A DNA stretch of 64,000 nt, from NCBI GenBank assembly GCA_964454975.1, contig CAYVVD010000019.1, positions 1 through 64,000 of the forward strand. Reading direction: 5' to 3'. Both the position numbers and the translations under genes were made by a program. The notes under the pieces were generated by a model. It worked only from the letters and a program-made list of their open reading frames with translations. It was not told where the DNA came from and searched no databases. This DNA is from CAYVVD01 sp964454975 (GTDB lineage Bacteria > Bacteroidota > Ignavibacteria > Kapaibacteriales > UBA2268). Position 1 is the first letter of the stretch, and each line of letters starts with the position of its first letter. Shown here piece by piece: positions 8,416-16,835 of the stretch.

Positions 8416-9012
8416 TTATTCTTCAACTTTTGTAATAGTAATCTCGACTTTCTCATTCGGATTGTCTTTAGAGTCGCGGGGTACTTTCGCGATATAATCC
8501 ACAAGTTCAATACCTTCCAGTACCTGGCCATAAACGGTGTACTGTCCGTCCAGGAAAGTCGCTTCGCCGTGGCAAATAAAGAATTGCGATGTTGCACTGT
8601 TCGGATCGTTTGAGCGAGCAGCAGATAAAATACCGGGCTTATGGCTAATATCATTGAACTCGGCTGGTACTTTGGTTTGTGAAGGATCGCCGTATCCCCA
8701 GGTTTCCTTTGGCCCGTTCTTCGAATTCGGGTCACCACCCTGGATCATGAATCCCGGAATTACACGGTGGAACGCTGTGCCATTATAGAAGCCAATAGTA
8801 ACCAGGCTGTCAAAATTATGTGCATGCTTGGGCGAAATATCAGGGAAGGTTTCAAGGACGATTGTTCCTTTATCTTCACCACCATGAGTGACTGATATTT
8901 CATATTTCGGCCTTGGGTTGCCGGATTCATTAGGAATTGTTTCTGCAGAAAGATCGGGTGTGGACATAGTCAATACCAAAATTAATGTGAACAAAGTTAG
9001 GATAAATTTCAT
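8416..9012 (-). CDS. Periplasmic peptidyl-prolyl cis-trans isomerase, cyclophilin type
   Basis: This 198-residue protein has an N-terminal signal peptide (MKFILTLFTLILVL to about LSA) followed by a complete cyclophilin domain. Diagnostic blocks are FHRVIPGFMIQGGD, the SNDPNSATSQFFI segment and FLDGQYTVYGQV. The catalytic Arg lies in FHRV. It should catalyse proline isomerisation during folding in the periplasm. The domain is single, without the parvulin or FKBP fusions seen in some relatives. It is followed by a membrane protein gene eight bases downstream and preceded by uppP 18 bases upstream, so the three genes form a likely operon. Confidence 0.93.
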   Translation of the reverse strand: MKFILTLFTLILVLTMSTPDLSAETIPNESGNPRPKYEISVTHGGEDKGTIVLETFPDISPKHAHNFDSLVTIGFYNGTAFHRVIPGFMIQGGDPNSKNGPKETWGYGDPSQTKVPAEFNDISHKPGILSAARSNDPNSATSQFFICHGEATFLDGQYTVYGQVLEGIELVDYIAKVPRDSKDNPNEKVEITITKVEE

Positions 9013-9030
9013 CTATCACTCCTGTTGTTA

Positions 9031-9888
9031 TTAAATAATCCCATAATAAGCCAATGCTACAACTGCAATGCCCAAAACAATACGATAGGCAATAAATAAT
9101 ATTGTCGAATTTCGCTTCAAGTAAGAGATTAGAAAGGCTATTGCGGCGTAACCTGAAATGGCTGAAAACAAGGTTGCTATGCTTAGCGTAATGATTTCAT
9201 CTTTTGTAATATAATCAAGTGATTCATAGAATTCAAGCAGACCGCTCCCGAACACAGCCGGAATACTCAAAAGGAAAGAAAAACGTGCTGCTACATCACG
9301 TTTTAGCCCCATAAATAATCCGGCAGTGATAGTAGTACCCGAGCGGGATGCTCCCGGCAACAGGGCAAGGCACTGCGCAAATCCTACACCAATCGCATCT
9401 TTTATTGTTAATTCATTTATTTCTTTTTTGAAGCTTGCGGTTTTTTCAGCAATAAATAGAATTACTGCCAGGCCAATCAGGCTGAAACCTATAACGTATG
9501 GATCTTTGGTTATCGAGCCCTCAATAATTTTTTTTACAGCCAGTCCAACGATTATAATTGGTATCGAGCCGAGAATTATAAGCCAGCCCATACGAGAATC
9601 GTGCGATTGCCTTTCAAGTTTCTTCCTTTGTGTAAAATTATCTTTAATAAATGCTGCCGGAATTGATTTAAGCTCTTTTGCGAAGTAAGCCAGTACTGCT
9701 GCAAGAGTACCCAATTGTATTACTGCAATAAATGCTGTCCATCGTTCAGGATGTGCAGGGTCAACAAGCCCCATCAATTTCCCTGCAATTGTCAGGTGAG
9801 CTGTGCTACTTATCGGAATAAATTCAGAGAGCCCCTGTATAATGCCAAGAATAATGGCTTCTATTATGCTCATAAAGAAAGTATCCAT
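9031..9888 (-). CDS. uppP: Undecaprenyl-diphosphatase UppP (BacA)
   Basis: This 285-residue integral membrane enzyme recycles undecaprenyl pyrophosphate to the monophosphate carrier for cell-wall synthesis. Both signature motifs are present: the QGLSEFIPISSTAH block near residue 20, with the catalytic Glu, and PGASRSGTT near residue 180. About eight hydrophobic segments and the length fit the BacA family. An alternative ATG five codons in (MSIIEAIILG) is also plausible. It leads the group containing the cyclophilin and the 7490-8407 membrane protein. Confidence 0.96.
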   Translation of the reverse strand: MDTFFMSIIEAIILGIIQGLSEFIPISSTAHLTIAGKLMGLVDPAHPERWTAFIAVIQLGTLAAVLAYFAKELKSIPAAFIKDNFTQRKKLERQSHDSRMGWLIILGSIPIIIVGLAVKKIIEGSITKDPYVIGFSLIGLAVILFIAEKTASFKKEINELTIKDAIGVGFAQCLALLPGASRSGTTITAGLFMGLKRDVAARFSFLLSIPAVFGSGLLEFYESLDYITKDEIITLSIATLFSAISGYAAIAFLISYLKRNSTILFIAYRIVLGIAVVALAYYGII

Positions 9889-9941
9889 AAAGAAATAATT
9901 TGAGAGTTTAAAATTATGGAATTTTAATGAATCATCAATGT

Positions 9942-10020
9942 AATGCTTCGACTTGGCTCAGAACGCCAACTTATTAGACTAAATAATTTTAGTGTCACAC
10001 TGTACGAATTCGAAGTATGG
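9942..10020. repeat. Two degenerate copies of an intergenic palindromic repeat
   Basis: In the region between uppP and alaS, 9942-9965 (ATGCTTCGACTTGGCTCAG) and 9992-10020 (GTGTCACACTGTACG, then AATTCGAAGTATGG) are decayed versions of the repeat pair seen intact at 62699-62778. Shared words are GCTTCGACT..GCTCAG and TGTCACACTG..CGAAGT. They are in inverse orientation to one another. Nothing else is recognisable in this region of about 236 bp. Confidence 0.5.
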
Positions 10021-10124
10021 TGATTTTCTTAAGAAAAATCAGTTCCCTCTCATTCTCCAATAAAAATTCCGCTGTTACTTGTTTAATCATTAATTTTGTT
10101 TTTTTGAATTATCGTGAATTTGAA

Positions 10125-13100
10125 ATGACATCGAATGAGATAAGGCAATCTTTTTTAAGCTTTTTCGAGGGAAAGCAGCACAGGATTGTTCCAAGCGCAC
10201 CTGTTATTCCACATGGCGACCCTACATTATTATTCACAAATGCCGGAATGAACCAGTTCAAAGACGTGTTTCTTGGTTCGGGTAAAAGAGACTATACAAG
10301 GGCTACTGATACCCAGAAATGCATCAGGGTTAGCGGCAAACACAATGACCTCGAGGAAGTTGGTGTTGATACATACCACCACACATTTTTTGAGATGCTT
10401 GGCAATTGGAGTTTTGGAGATTATTACAAAGAAGAAGCTATTGAATGGGCATGGGAATTATTAACTGAAGTATGGAAGTTACCTAAAGACCGTCTTTTTG
10501 CAACAGTTTTCCGAACTGATGATGAAGCTTTCGAATTGTGGAAAAACTACCTCCCGGAGGAACGGATACTCCGTTTTGACGAGAAAGATAATTTTTGGGA
10601 GATGGGCGACACAGGCCCCTGTGGCCCCTGCAGTGAAATCCATTTTGACAGAACCCCCGATAAATCCGGCGCCAGTCTTGTAAATGCAGATTCGCCGGAC
10701 GTAATCGAAATCTGGAACCTTGTTTTTATTCAGTACAATCGCAAACCGGATGGCCATCTCGAGGAGCTCTCTGCAAAGCACGTTGATACAGGCATGGGCT
10801 TTGAGAGAATTTGTGCCGTTATCCAGGATAAAAATTCCAACTATGACACTGATGTTTTCCAGCCCGTAATTGAAAAAATTGAAGAATTAAGCAGTAAAAA
10901 ATATTCCGGGGACCTCGATAATAAAGACGGCATAGCTATGCGTGTTATCGCTGACCATGTCCGTACGGTTTCATTTGCAATCGCAGATGGAGCCCTGCCC
11001 GGAAATGAAGGCCGGGGATATGTACTGAGAAGGATTCTGCGCAGGGGGTTACGATTTGCAAGGAACCTGGGTTTCACCGAACCTGTTATATATAAGCTGC
11101 TCCCTACCCTGGCAGGTAATATGGGCGGACAGTTCCCTGAACTTAGGCAAAATCTTCAGACTATTGAAAAAGTTATAAAAGGAGAAGAAGAGTCTTTTCT
11201 ACAAACACTCGAACGTGGATTGGAAAAATTCGAAGAGATTACGCAACCCTTTATCACACGATTCAACGAAGAGGAAAAAAAAATTGTTGCGCTCGATTCT
11301 AAAGCAAGGGAATTACTTCTAAATGAGGCGAAGAGCCTTGATAAATACATGGTTCTTATATACAACCGTACAGCAACAATCTATGGGTTAGAAAGGGTTG
11401 ACGCCATTGAAACGATTCAGAAACTTGCCTATGAAAATCTTTCCAGGATTGATGAAAAGCAGCTTGCAATCCAAAGAGACAGGAACAGGACATTCTATGG
11501 GACCTTAAACGAACTGATTAGCACTATTGATGAAATTCCTCAGCTTGATATAGAAACTGCTTTAAACAAAATATTCAAAAATATCCTGAATAATATCCGA
11601 TTTGAACAGGGTGACGAAGCGGCAAAAGATTACGTTAATGAAACAATCAGTGAAGTAAATGAGAGACTTGACAAAGCATTTGCACCAGTAATTGAGGAAA
11701 GGAATACCATTCACAGTGCATTGCATGGAATTGGCGAGAGTATCCCGGGGGAAGATGCGTTTTTAATTTATGACAGCTTTGGTTTCCCACTTGACCTGAC
11801 AGAATTACTTGCCCGCGAACTTGGGCTTAAAGTGGACATCTATAAGTTCAATGAGAAAATGAAGGAGCAGCGCGAACGATCGAGGAAAGCAAGGAAGATA
11901 GCATCACAGCAACTTGAGCTACCTGAGTTTGAAGGTAAATCCACATTTACGGGTTATGATAGTTTTGAGGAGGAGGCGAAAGTCCTCTTTACCAATGACA
12001 ACCAGGTTGTTCTTGACAAAACTCCATTCTATGTTGAAAGCGGAGGGCAGGTTTCGGATACCGGTTCAATTACAATTGCCGGAGAGAGTTACGATGTAAC
12101 CGATGTCCGGAAATCCGGGGATGCAATTGTGCATATATGCGACCGTGAAGTTGAGCCTCTCTTCGGAGCATCAGCATTAGCAAAGATTGATGGAAAGCGG
12201 CGGAGGGCAATTATGCGCAACCACTCGGTTACTCATCTCTTTCATGAGGCTCTCAGGCAAGTGCTAGGTAATCATGTCCAACAGCAGGGATCACTCGTAG
12301 CGCCGGATTACATGCGTTTTGATTTCAACCATTTTGAAAAAGTCAGCGCCGGTGAGATAAGACAAATTGAGGAAATAGTAAACAACAAAATCCTGGAATC
12401 TGTTCCTGTGCAAACACAAATCCTGAACATGGAAGAAGCAAGAAAGAACCCTAAAATCAAGATGTTTTTCGGTGATAAATATGGTGACGTTGTACGCACG
12501 GTAATTATGGATGATCAGTATTCAATAGAGCTTTGTGGCGGTACACACGTTAGCAATACAAGCGAAATCGGATTGTTCAAGATTACGTCGGAATCTTCTA
12601 TTGCCGCCGGCATCAGGCGCGTTGAAGCAATCACCGGCGAGGGTATAGAAAAGTTCATTCATACGCTCGAATCGAAGCTTGAAGAGCAAAAAAGGGATTC
12701 TTCCAAACTACAGGAAAAAATAAAGCAGCTTGAAAAAGAACTATCAGAGCATAAACTATCACAAGCTTCAAATATACTGACAGACCTTGTCAAGCAAGCT
12801 GTTAAGTTCGATGGCATACGCATCGTAACGGGCAAAGTAGATGCTGAAAACATGGACGCCCTCCGCAACCTCGCAGAAAACCTGCGAAATGAACTTGGCA
12901 ATTCGGGTATTGGCCTGCTTGCAATTCATGACGGCGAAAAGGTGCAGCTTGCCTGCATAAGCACAGACGATATTAAAGACAAATACCCTGCCGGCATGTT
13001 AGTTGGCGCAGCAGCAAAAACACTTGGCGGCGGTGGGGGCGGCAAACCCCATCTTGCAACTGCAGGAGGCAGAAATATCGAAGCCTTGGAACCACTTCTA

Positions 13101-13142
13101 AAAGATGGTTTTTTAAAGATTGTGAAGGGGATGAGAAGATAA
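10125..13142 (+). CDS. alaS: Alanyl-tRNA synthetase with a large internal insertion
   Basis: The start MTSNEIRQSFLSFF at 10125 matches the usual AlaRS N-terminus; an upstream in-frame ATG at 10017 adds 36 unrelated residues. The class II catalytic core is intact (DTQKCIRVSGKHNDLEEVG, ALPGNEGRGYVLRRILRRGLR). So is the editing domain (SVTHLFHEALR, then ELCGGTHVSNTSEIG with the CGGTH zinc/editing motif) and a C-terminal domain ending in GGGGGGKPHLATAGG. The protein is 1005 residues against about 875 normally. The excess lies between LERGLEKFEEI (about residue 365) and GEDAFLIYDSFGFPLDL (about residue 540), as a charged, helix-prone insertion of about 150 residues. Confidence 0.96.
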   Translation: MTSNEIRQSFLSFFEGKQHRIVPSAPVIPHGDPTLLFTNAGMNQFKDVFLGSGKRDYTRATDTQKCIRVSGKHNDLEEVGVDTYHHTFFEMLGNWSFGDYYKEEAIEWAWELLTEVWKLPKDRLFATVFRTDDEAFELWKNYLPEERILRFDEKDNFWEMGDTGPCGPCSEIHFDRTPDKSGASLVNADSPDVIEIWNLVFIQYNRKPDGHLEELSAKHVDTGMGFERICAVIQDKNSNYDTDVFQPVIEKIEELSSKKYSGDLDNKDGIAMRVIADHVRTVSFAIADGALPGNEGRGYVLRRILRRGLRFARNLGFTEPVIYKLLPTLAGNMGGQFPELRQNLQTIEKVIKGEEESFLQTLERGLEKFEEITQPFITRFNEEEKKIVALDSKARELLLNEAKSLDKYMVLIYNRTATIYGLERVDAIETIQKLAYENLSRIDEKQLAIQRDRNRTFYGTLNELISTIDEIPQLDIETALNKIFKNILNNIRFEQGDEAAKDYVNETISEVNERLDKAFAPVIEERNTIHSALHGIGESIPGEDAFLIYDSFGFPLDLTELLARELGLKVDIYKFNEKMKEQRERSRKARKIASQQLELPEFEGKSTFTGYDSFEEEAKVLFTNDNQVVLDKTPFYVESGGQVSDTGSITIAGESYDVTDVRKSGDAIVHICDREVEPLFGASALAKIDGKRRRAIMRNHSVTHLFHEALRQVLGNHVQQQGSLVAPDYMRFDFNHFEKVSAGEIRQIEEIVNNKILESVPVQTQILNMEEARKNPKIKMFFGDKYGDVVRTVIMDDQYSIELCGGTHVSNTSEIGLFKITSESSIAAGIRRVEAITGEGIEKFIHTLESKLEEQKRDSSKLQEKIKQLEKELSEHKLSQASNILTDLVKQAVKFDGIRIVTGKVDAENMDALRNLAENLRNELGNSGIGLLAIHDGEKVQLACISTDDIKDKYPAGMLVGAAAKTLGGGGGGKPHLATAGGRNIEALEPLLKDGFLKIVKGMRR

Positions 13143-13145
13143 GGA

Positions 13146-13160
13146 TTGTCACACTGAACG
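13146..13160. repeat. Fragment of the TGTCACACTGA intergenic repeat
   Basis: Directly after alaS, TTGTCACACTGAACG matches one arm of the repeat at 62699-62778. It is too short to fold alone and is best read as a decayed copy. Confidence 0.35.
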
Positions 13161-13201
13161 CCTTGCAACGCCAGTGGCAATGGGAGTAATTTTGCAACTA
13201 T

Positions 13202-13238
13202 AAAAAAAAACCGGGCTATTTACCCGGCTTATTTTTTC
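13202..13238. terminator. Bidirectional intrinsic terminator between alaS and ilvE
   Basis: A CCGGG/CCCGG stem with a 7-base loop (13211-13227) is flanked by a run of A on its left and TTATTTTTT on its right. It can therefore end alaS transcripts on plus and ilvE transcripts on minus. The stem is short, but both U-tracts are strong. Confidence 0.75.
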
Positions 13239-13254
13239 GATTCTTCCTTTTAAT

Positions 13255-14372
13255 TCAGGCGAGTTCTTCATGCTCCACCCTTCTTCCAAGCTTTACAGGC
13301 ATGTTCCAGTTAAATATATCAGGAAGCTCGCCATGTTGAATGCCCGTTATAGTATCATACATCTTCTGCGCGACAGTGCCTATTTTCTTGTCGTTGATAA
13401 TGTAATCTTCACCATGGTAGTGAAGCAATCCAACAGGTGAAATAACAGCTGCAGTGCCGGTTCCGAATACTTCTTTCAAGCTTCCGTCCAGGTTAGCTTC
13501 AATTACTTCGTCAATTGTTATCGGCCTTTCGTTTGTTTTCATACCAAAAGAATGCGCAAGCTTAAGCACTGAATCCCTTGTAACTCCATTAAGGATTGAG
13601 CCTTGAGTAAGCGGCGGTGTTACTAATTCATCATTAATCACGAACATTATGTTCATAGCGCCTACTTCGTCAATGTATTTACGTTCAACCCCATCAAGCC
13701 AAAGCACTTGGGAGAATCCCATCTTTTTGGCTTTTTCACCGGCAAGAAGCGAGGCTGCATAGTTTGCTGCAGTTTTTGCCTGTCCAAGCCCGCCACGTAC
13801 AGCCCGTACAAATNNNNNNNNNNAAATTCATCAGTAACAAGTATTTTCAGTGGGTTTAGGCCTTCAGGATAGTATGAAGCAACAGGTGATGTTACTATTA
13901 TAAAATAATATGAGTCTGAAGCATGTACGCCGAGGAAGTTACCTGTTCCAAATGAAACCGGGCGAATATAAAGCGACCTGCCCTTTTCTTTAGGAACAAA
14001 TTTGCTTTCAGTTTTTACGATTGTCTTTACAGCTTCCAGGAAGTCAGATTTCCTGTATGGCGGGATGCAAACCCTTATTGCAGAATTCCACATTCTTTTA
14101 GCATTCATTTCCGGTCGGAAAATATTTATGTTGCCATCAACGCTGTGGAATGCTTTTAAGCCTTCAAAAATTGATTGTCCGTAATGCAGGGTTGCGTTGC
14201 CGGGAGGTATTGCGAGCGGTTGATTAGGCAGGATCCTTCCCGGCAGCCACTGGCCTTCAATATATTCGGCAATGTACATGTGGTCAGAAAAATATTTACC
14301 AAAACCAAGGTTATCCCAGTCGATATTGTGATAGTTTGTTTCTTCGGCGAGCGTAATAGAAATATTACTCAT
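13255..14372 (-). CDS. ilvE: Branched-chain amino acid aminotransferase (interrupted by an assembly gap)
   Basis: This class IV PLP aminotransferase makes or degrades Leu, Ile and Val. The N-terminal piece reads MSNISITLAEETNYHNIDWD, then GNATLHYGQSIFEGLKAF. The C-terminal piece reads AVRGGLGQAKTAANYAASL, then MGFSQVLWLDG and FGTGTAAVISPVG. Ten N at 13814-13823 shift the frame, so a straight translation breaks after KILVTDEF. The flanks share the four bases ATTT on the coding strand; overlapping them gives an uninterrupted TDEF-VRAVRGG, exactly the family sequence. The gene is thus probably intact, with a full length near 370 residues. It is 23 bases downstream of the M49-like peptidase gene. 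Confidence 0.93.
13814..13823. other. Assembly gap (10 N) inside ilvE
   Basis: This is a placeholder run of ten N. The sequences on either side share ATTT on the coding strand and merge in frame, so no bases may actually be missing. Confidence 0.9.
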
Positions 14373-14395
14373 TTTAGCCCCCTTTCATTATTCCG

Positions 14396-16111
14396 TTAAT
14401 ATCTGTCAGTTTCATTTCCCCCTTTCTTACCTATTAAATTGCCTGTAACAAAAGCATAAGTCGTGTTTAAATCACGGGGTACGTCCTTTAATAGTTCAAT
14501 CTCGGCTTTAGTAGCCTCATCCATTTCTCCGTATTCATCAAGCATTATACCGGCTGACTTATAATTACCTTCAGCCTGCAATGTTAAAACTTTGCCTGCA
14601 AGTTCGGATACTACGTCAAAAAACTTGTCATTGTTAATTGTGTATTTATCGTTTTCCCCCTTAACTATTGCTCTGTGTTTGCGGAGATAATTCAGTTGAA
14701 TCATGTTTGCTTTGCCATGTGCTTCTTCTATTCCAAACCTTATAGAACGGTAAAGCCCTGCAACAAATGTTACAACGGTTTTCTGAACACGTTCATCATC
14801 AATCAGCCCCATCTCCTTCATTATACTAATATTATGCATTCCCACAATATCAGCTTTCAATTCTTCGATTGCAGAGTATCGTTCTTTGAGCGCCTTCCTG
14901 ACAGTAAGCTCGGGCTTACCATAAACATATCCCCTGCCTAATGTATGAGAAACCTCGTGAAGGGTAACAAAGCTTGTAAAGGCATTCCCGTCCACAAATT
15001 GATGGAGTGATTCATCAAGCATCACTTTTGAAATTGGAATTACAATTTTATTGAATTTGGCTTCCATCATGTTCTTATACATAGACTTTTTAGCGCCCTT
15101 TGTTTTGTGCACACGCGGGTCATTTGGCAGTGAAGCAGCTATCGTTTTCACTCCTTTCTGGCAATCCCCACCAAAATATACAACATTCACAACCTGGAGG
15201 ATGTTTCCTTTCCCTGCACTCTCACGAATGTATTTCTTATCATAAGGTAGTTTTTGTTCAAAGTTATCGATATTTTGCTCGAACAGTTCCAGTTCCTTAG
15301 TTGCCAGGACATCCCTAACCATTACTACTGATTCGTAGGCGGTTTTATAGTTGAAGAGGCCATCTTCATAATTTTCAATTGGACCGATCACAATGTCAAT
15401 ATCGTTATCGGCCAGGTCCATCCATGCCATATCGCTTTTGAAATAATCATCTTTGCGTATGCCTTCTGCTCTAAGTGTCAGGTAATTCTTCAAAGTCGGG
15501 TTTTCAGCATAGGAGGCTGCTTCCTCAAGTTTTGCAGCCAGTTTTTCAGTTTCAGGATACATTTCATGGTAAGGAACACCTTTTAGCCTTGCGTTCTGCC
15601 TAACAACAATTGTGTACTGGTTTTCAAGTTCTTCCCGCAAATTGGGATATTCCTGAATTGTTTGCTCAAACTCTTCCTTGGTAATATTAACCGGATAGAA
15701 TGCTCCACCTTCGGGTCTTTTTTCAGGCCCTTCCCCTACAAACCGTTCATTGTCATAAATGGCGTCGTAGGGACCGTAATTAATAAGAACATATTCGAGG
15801 TTTTTTCGGGAAGATTCCGTATCAGCCTTTTTCAAAGAATCCCTTACCGGGATTGAAGAATGGGATGTCTGTTTCCAGAAAATACCATCAGCAATTACTC
15901 CGGCTTCGACTAATAATTCAATGACCTTTATTTGTGAATCGCTCAGGTGGCTTAAATCAGCTTCAATAATGGTAGGCGAGTAGGCATCAATTTTACTTTG
16001 TAATTCACTGAAATCCTCTACGGGCATATTTTCTTCTTTTGGTGTTTTGTTATTACATGAAATAATTACCGCTGCAATCAGCATCATCAATATTTTATAT
16101 CTGATTTTCAT
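14396..16111 (-). CDS. M49-like (dipeptidyl-peptidase III type) metallopeptidase, lipoprotein
   Basis: This 571-residue protein begins with a lipoprotein signal (MKIRYKILMMLIAAVIISC). Near residue 386 it has HEVSH within TLHEVSHTLGRG, a zinc motif. About 30 residues later comes EELKADIVG, comparable to the EECRAE/D second motif of family M49. Classical M49 enzymes have the longer HExxxH form; this protein has HExxH, as in bacterial M49-like lipoproteins. It should act outside the cytoplasm, anchored to a membrane. Substrate is unknown; peptide trimming is inferred. It lies upstream of ilvE on the same strand. Confidence 0.72.
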   Translation of the reverse strand: MKIRYKILMMLIAAVIISCNNKTPKEENMPVEDFSELQSKIDAYSPTIIEADLSHLSDSQIKVIELLVEAGVIADGIFWKQTSHSSIPVRDSLKKADTESSRKNLEYVLINYGPYDAIYDNERFVGEGPEKRPEGGAFYPVNITKEEFEQTIQEYPNLREELENQYTIVVRQNARLKGVPYHEMYPETEKLAAKLEEAASYAENPTLKNYLTLRAEGIRKDDYFKSDMAWMDLADNDIDIVIGPIENYEDGLFNYKTAYESVVMVRDVLATKELELFEQNIDNFEQKLPYDKKYIRESAGKGNILQVVNVVYFGGDCQKGVKTIAASLPNDPRVHKTKGAKKSMYKNMMEAKFNKIVIPISKVMLDESLHQFVDGNAFTSFVTLHEVSHTLGRGYVYGKPELTVRKALKERYSAIEELKADIVGMHNISIMKEMGLIDDERVQKTVVTFVAGLYRSIRFGIEEAHGKANMIQLNYLRKHRAIVKGENDKYTINNDKFFDVVSELAGKVLTLQAEGNYKSAGIMLDEYGEMDEATKAEIELLKDVPRDLNTTYAFVTGNLIGKKGGNETDRY

Positions 16112-16223
16112 TTACTGAACAATGCCCCATAGTTAAAGAACGATATCTGATTTAGTCTTGTAATATACGTCAAAAGCGGCATAAGTACAAGGGAATTCGG
16201 CACAGCAAACTATTTTTAACAGA

Positions 16224-16667
16224 TTAGTTGCCGGATATTTCAACCGTCTTGAGATACTTCTTCCAGCCTATCCAACCTGACTCCAAGGCCATTACATTAT
16301 TATAGCCAAGTGCTTTTAGAATGCTATATCCATGAGCACTTCTCTTGCTTGTATGGCAATATAAAATTATCCTGTCAGATTTGTTTAATTCAGGAATTCT
16401 CGTCTCTAATTCCTCAGACAACCTGCCAAGTGGCAAGTGTACTGCACCTTTTATATGCCCCCGCGAATATTCCCATGTCTCCCGTACATCAATCAATCTA
16501 AAATCTGAAGAGTTTTTTTTTAATTCAGAGAATTTTTCATTACTGATGTATTTGACATTGCCCGGTTCGGCAGAAAGACATGCAAAGCCATGCAGTAGAA
16601 TAAAAAAAGGTATAAATATACGGCTGCCGGCAAACATGTCGGTTTTAAATCTATTATTTAATAACAT
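16224..16667 (-). CDS. Exported rhodanese-domain protein
   Basis: This 147-residue product has a signal sequence (SRIFIPFFILLHGFACLSA) and a single rhodanese domain. The active-site loop reads CHTSKRS, with the expected Cys after IILY, and the domain contains DVRETWEYSRGHIKGAVHLP and the terminal LESGWIGWKKY block. It probably transfers or binds sulfur in the periplasm, but such single-domain proteins have many roles. Translation could also begin at an internal ATG ten codons on (16637). It is divergent from lysC and followed by the M49-like gene about 110 bp downstream. Confidence 0.85.
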   Translation of the reverse strand: MLLNNRFKTDMFAGSRIFIPFFILLHGFACLSAEPGNVKYISNEKFSELKKNSSDFRLIDVRETWEYSRGHIKGAVHLPLGRLSEELETRIPELNKSDRIILYCHTSKRSAHGYSILKALGYNNVMALESGWIGWKKYLKTVEISGN

Positions 16668-16714
16668 TCCTGACCTTTTGGAATTAAATACGTTTTTCCT
16701 AACGAAAAATAGCG

Positions 16715-16728
16715 GCTAAAATTTTAGC
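16715..16728. promoter_or_regulatory. Perfect 14-bp palindrome between rhodanese gene and lysC
   Basis: GCTAAAATTTTAGC is self-complementary and sits in the divergent intergenic region, 55 bp upstream of the lysC -7 element. It may be an operator for either gene. A palindrome of this length in AT-rich DNA can also occur by chance. Confidence 0.3.
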
Positions 16729-16782
16729 GGGCGAGCCATGTTTCTAAATTGTTCTAAATACTAAAAATACATATTAATTAAG

Positions 16783-16790
16783 TATATTTG
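16783..16790 (+). promoter_or_regulatory. Bacteroidetes-type -7 element for lysC
   Basis: TATATTTG fits TAnnTTTG. No TTG is present at the expected 17-23 bp upstream, so the match is partial. Transcription from it would start near 16797, exactly at the ATG of a 12-codon frame overlapping lysC. Confidence 0.5.
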
Positions 16791-16796
16791 CCGGCA

Positions 16797-16835
16797 ATGA
16801 AATCCCTGTTTTATAAACCTGATTATAAATTATGA
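16797..16835 (+). CDS. Possible 12-residue leader peptide overlapping lysC
   Basis: The frame reads MKSLFYKPDYKL and stops at TGA (16833-16835), whose bases overlap the lysC ATG at 16832 (ATGA). Three of the 12 residues are Lys. With the -7 element ending at 16790, the ATG would lie at or very near the transcript 5' end. It may serve translational coupling or lysine sensing; the case is suggestive only. Confidence 0.3.
   Translation: MKSLFYKPDYKL

Noticed and set aside
11247..11732. Intein in alaS
   Set aside because: The insert has no N-terminal Cys/Ser splice block or C-terminal HN-Cys/Ser motif, and it is helical and charged.
16668..16831. Lysine (L-box) riboswitch before lysC
   Set aside because: The -7 element lies immediately before the coding region, leaving no room for a leader RNA of that size.
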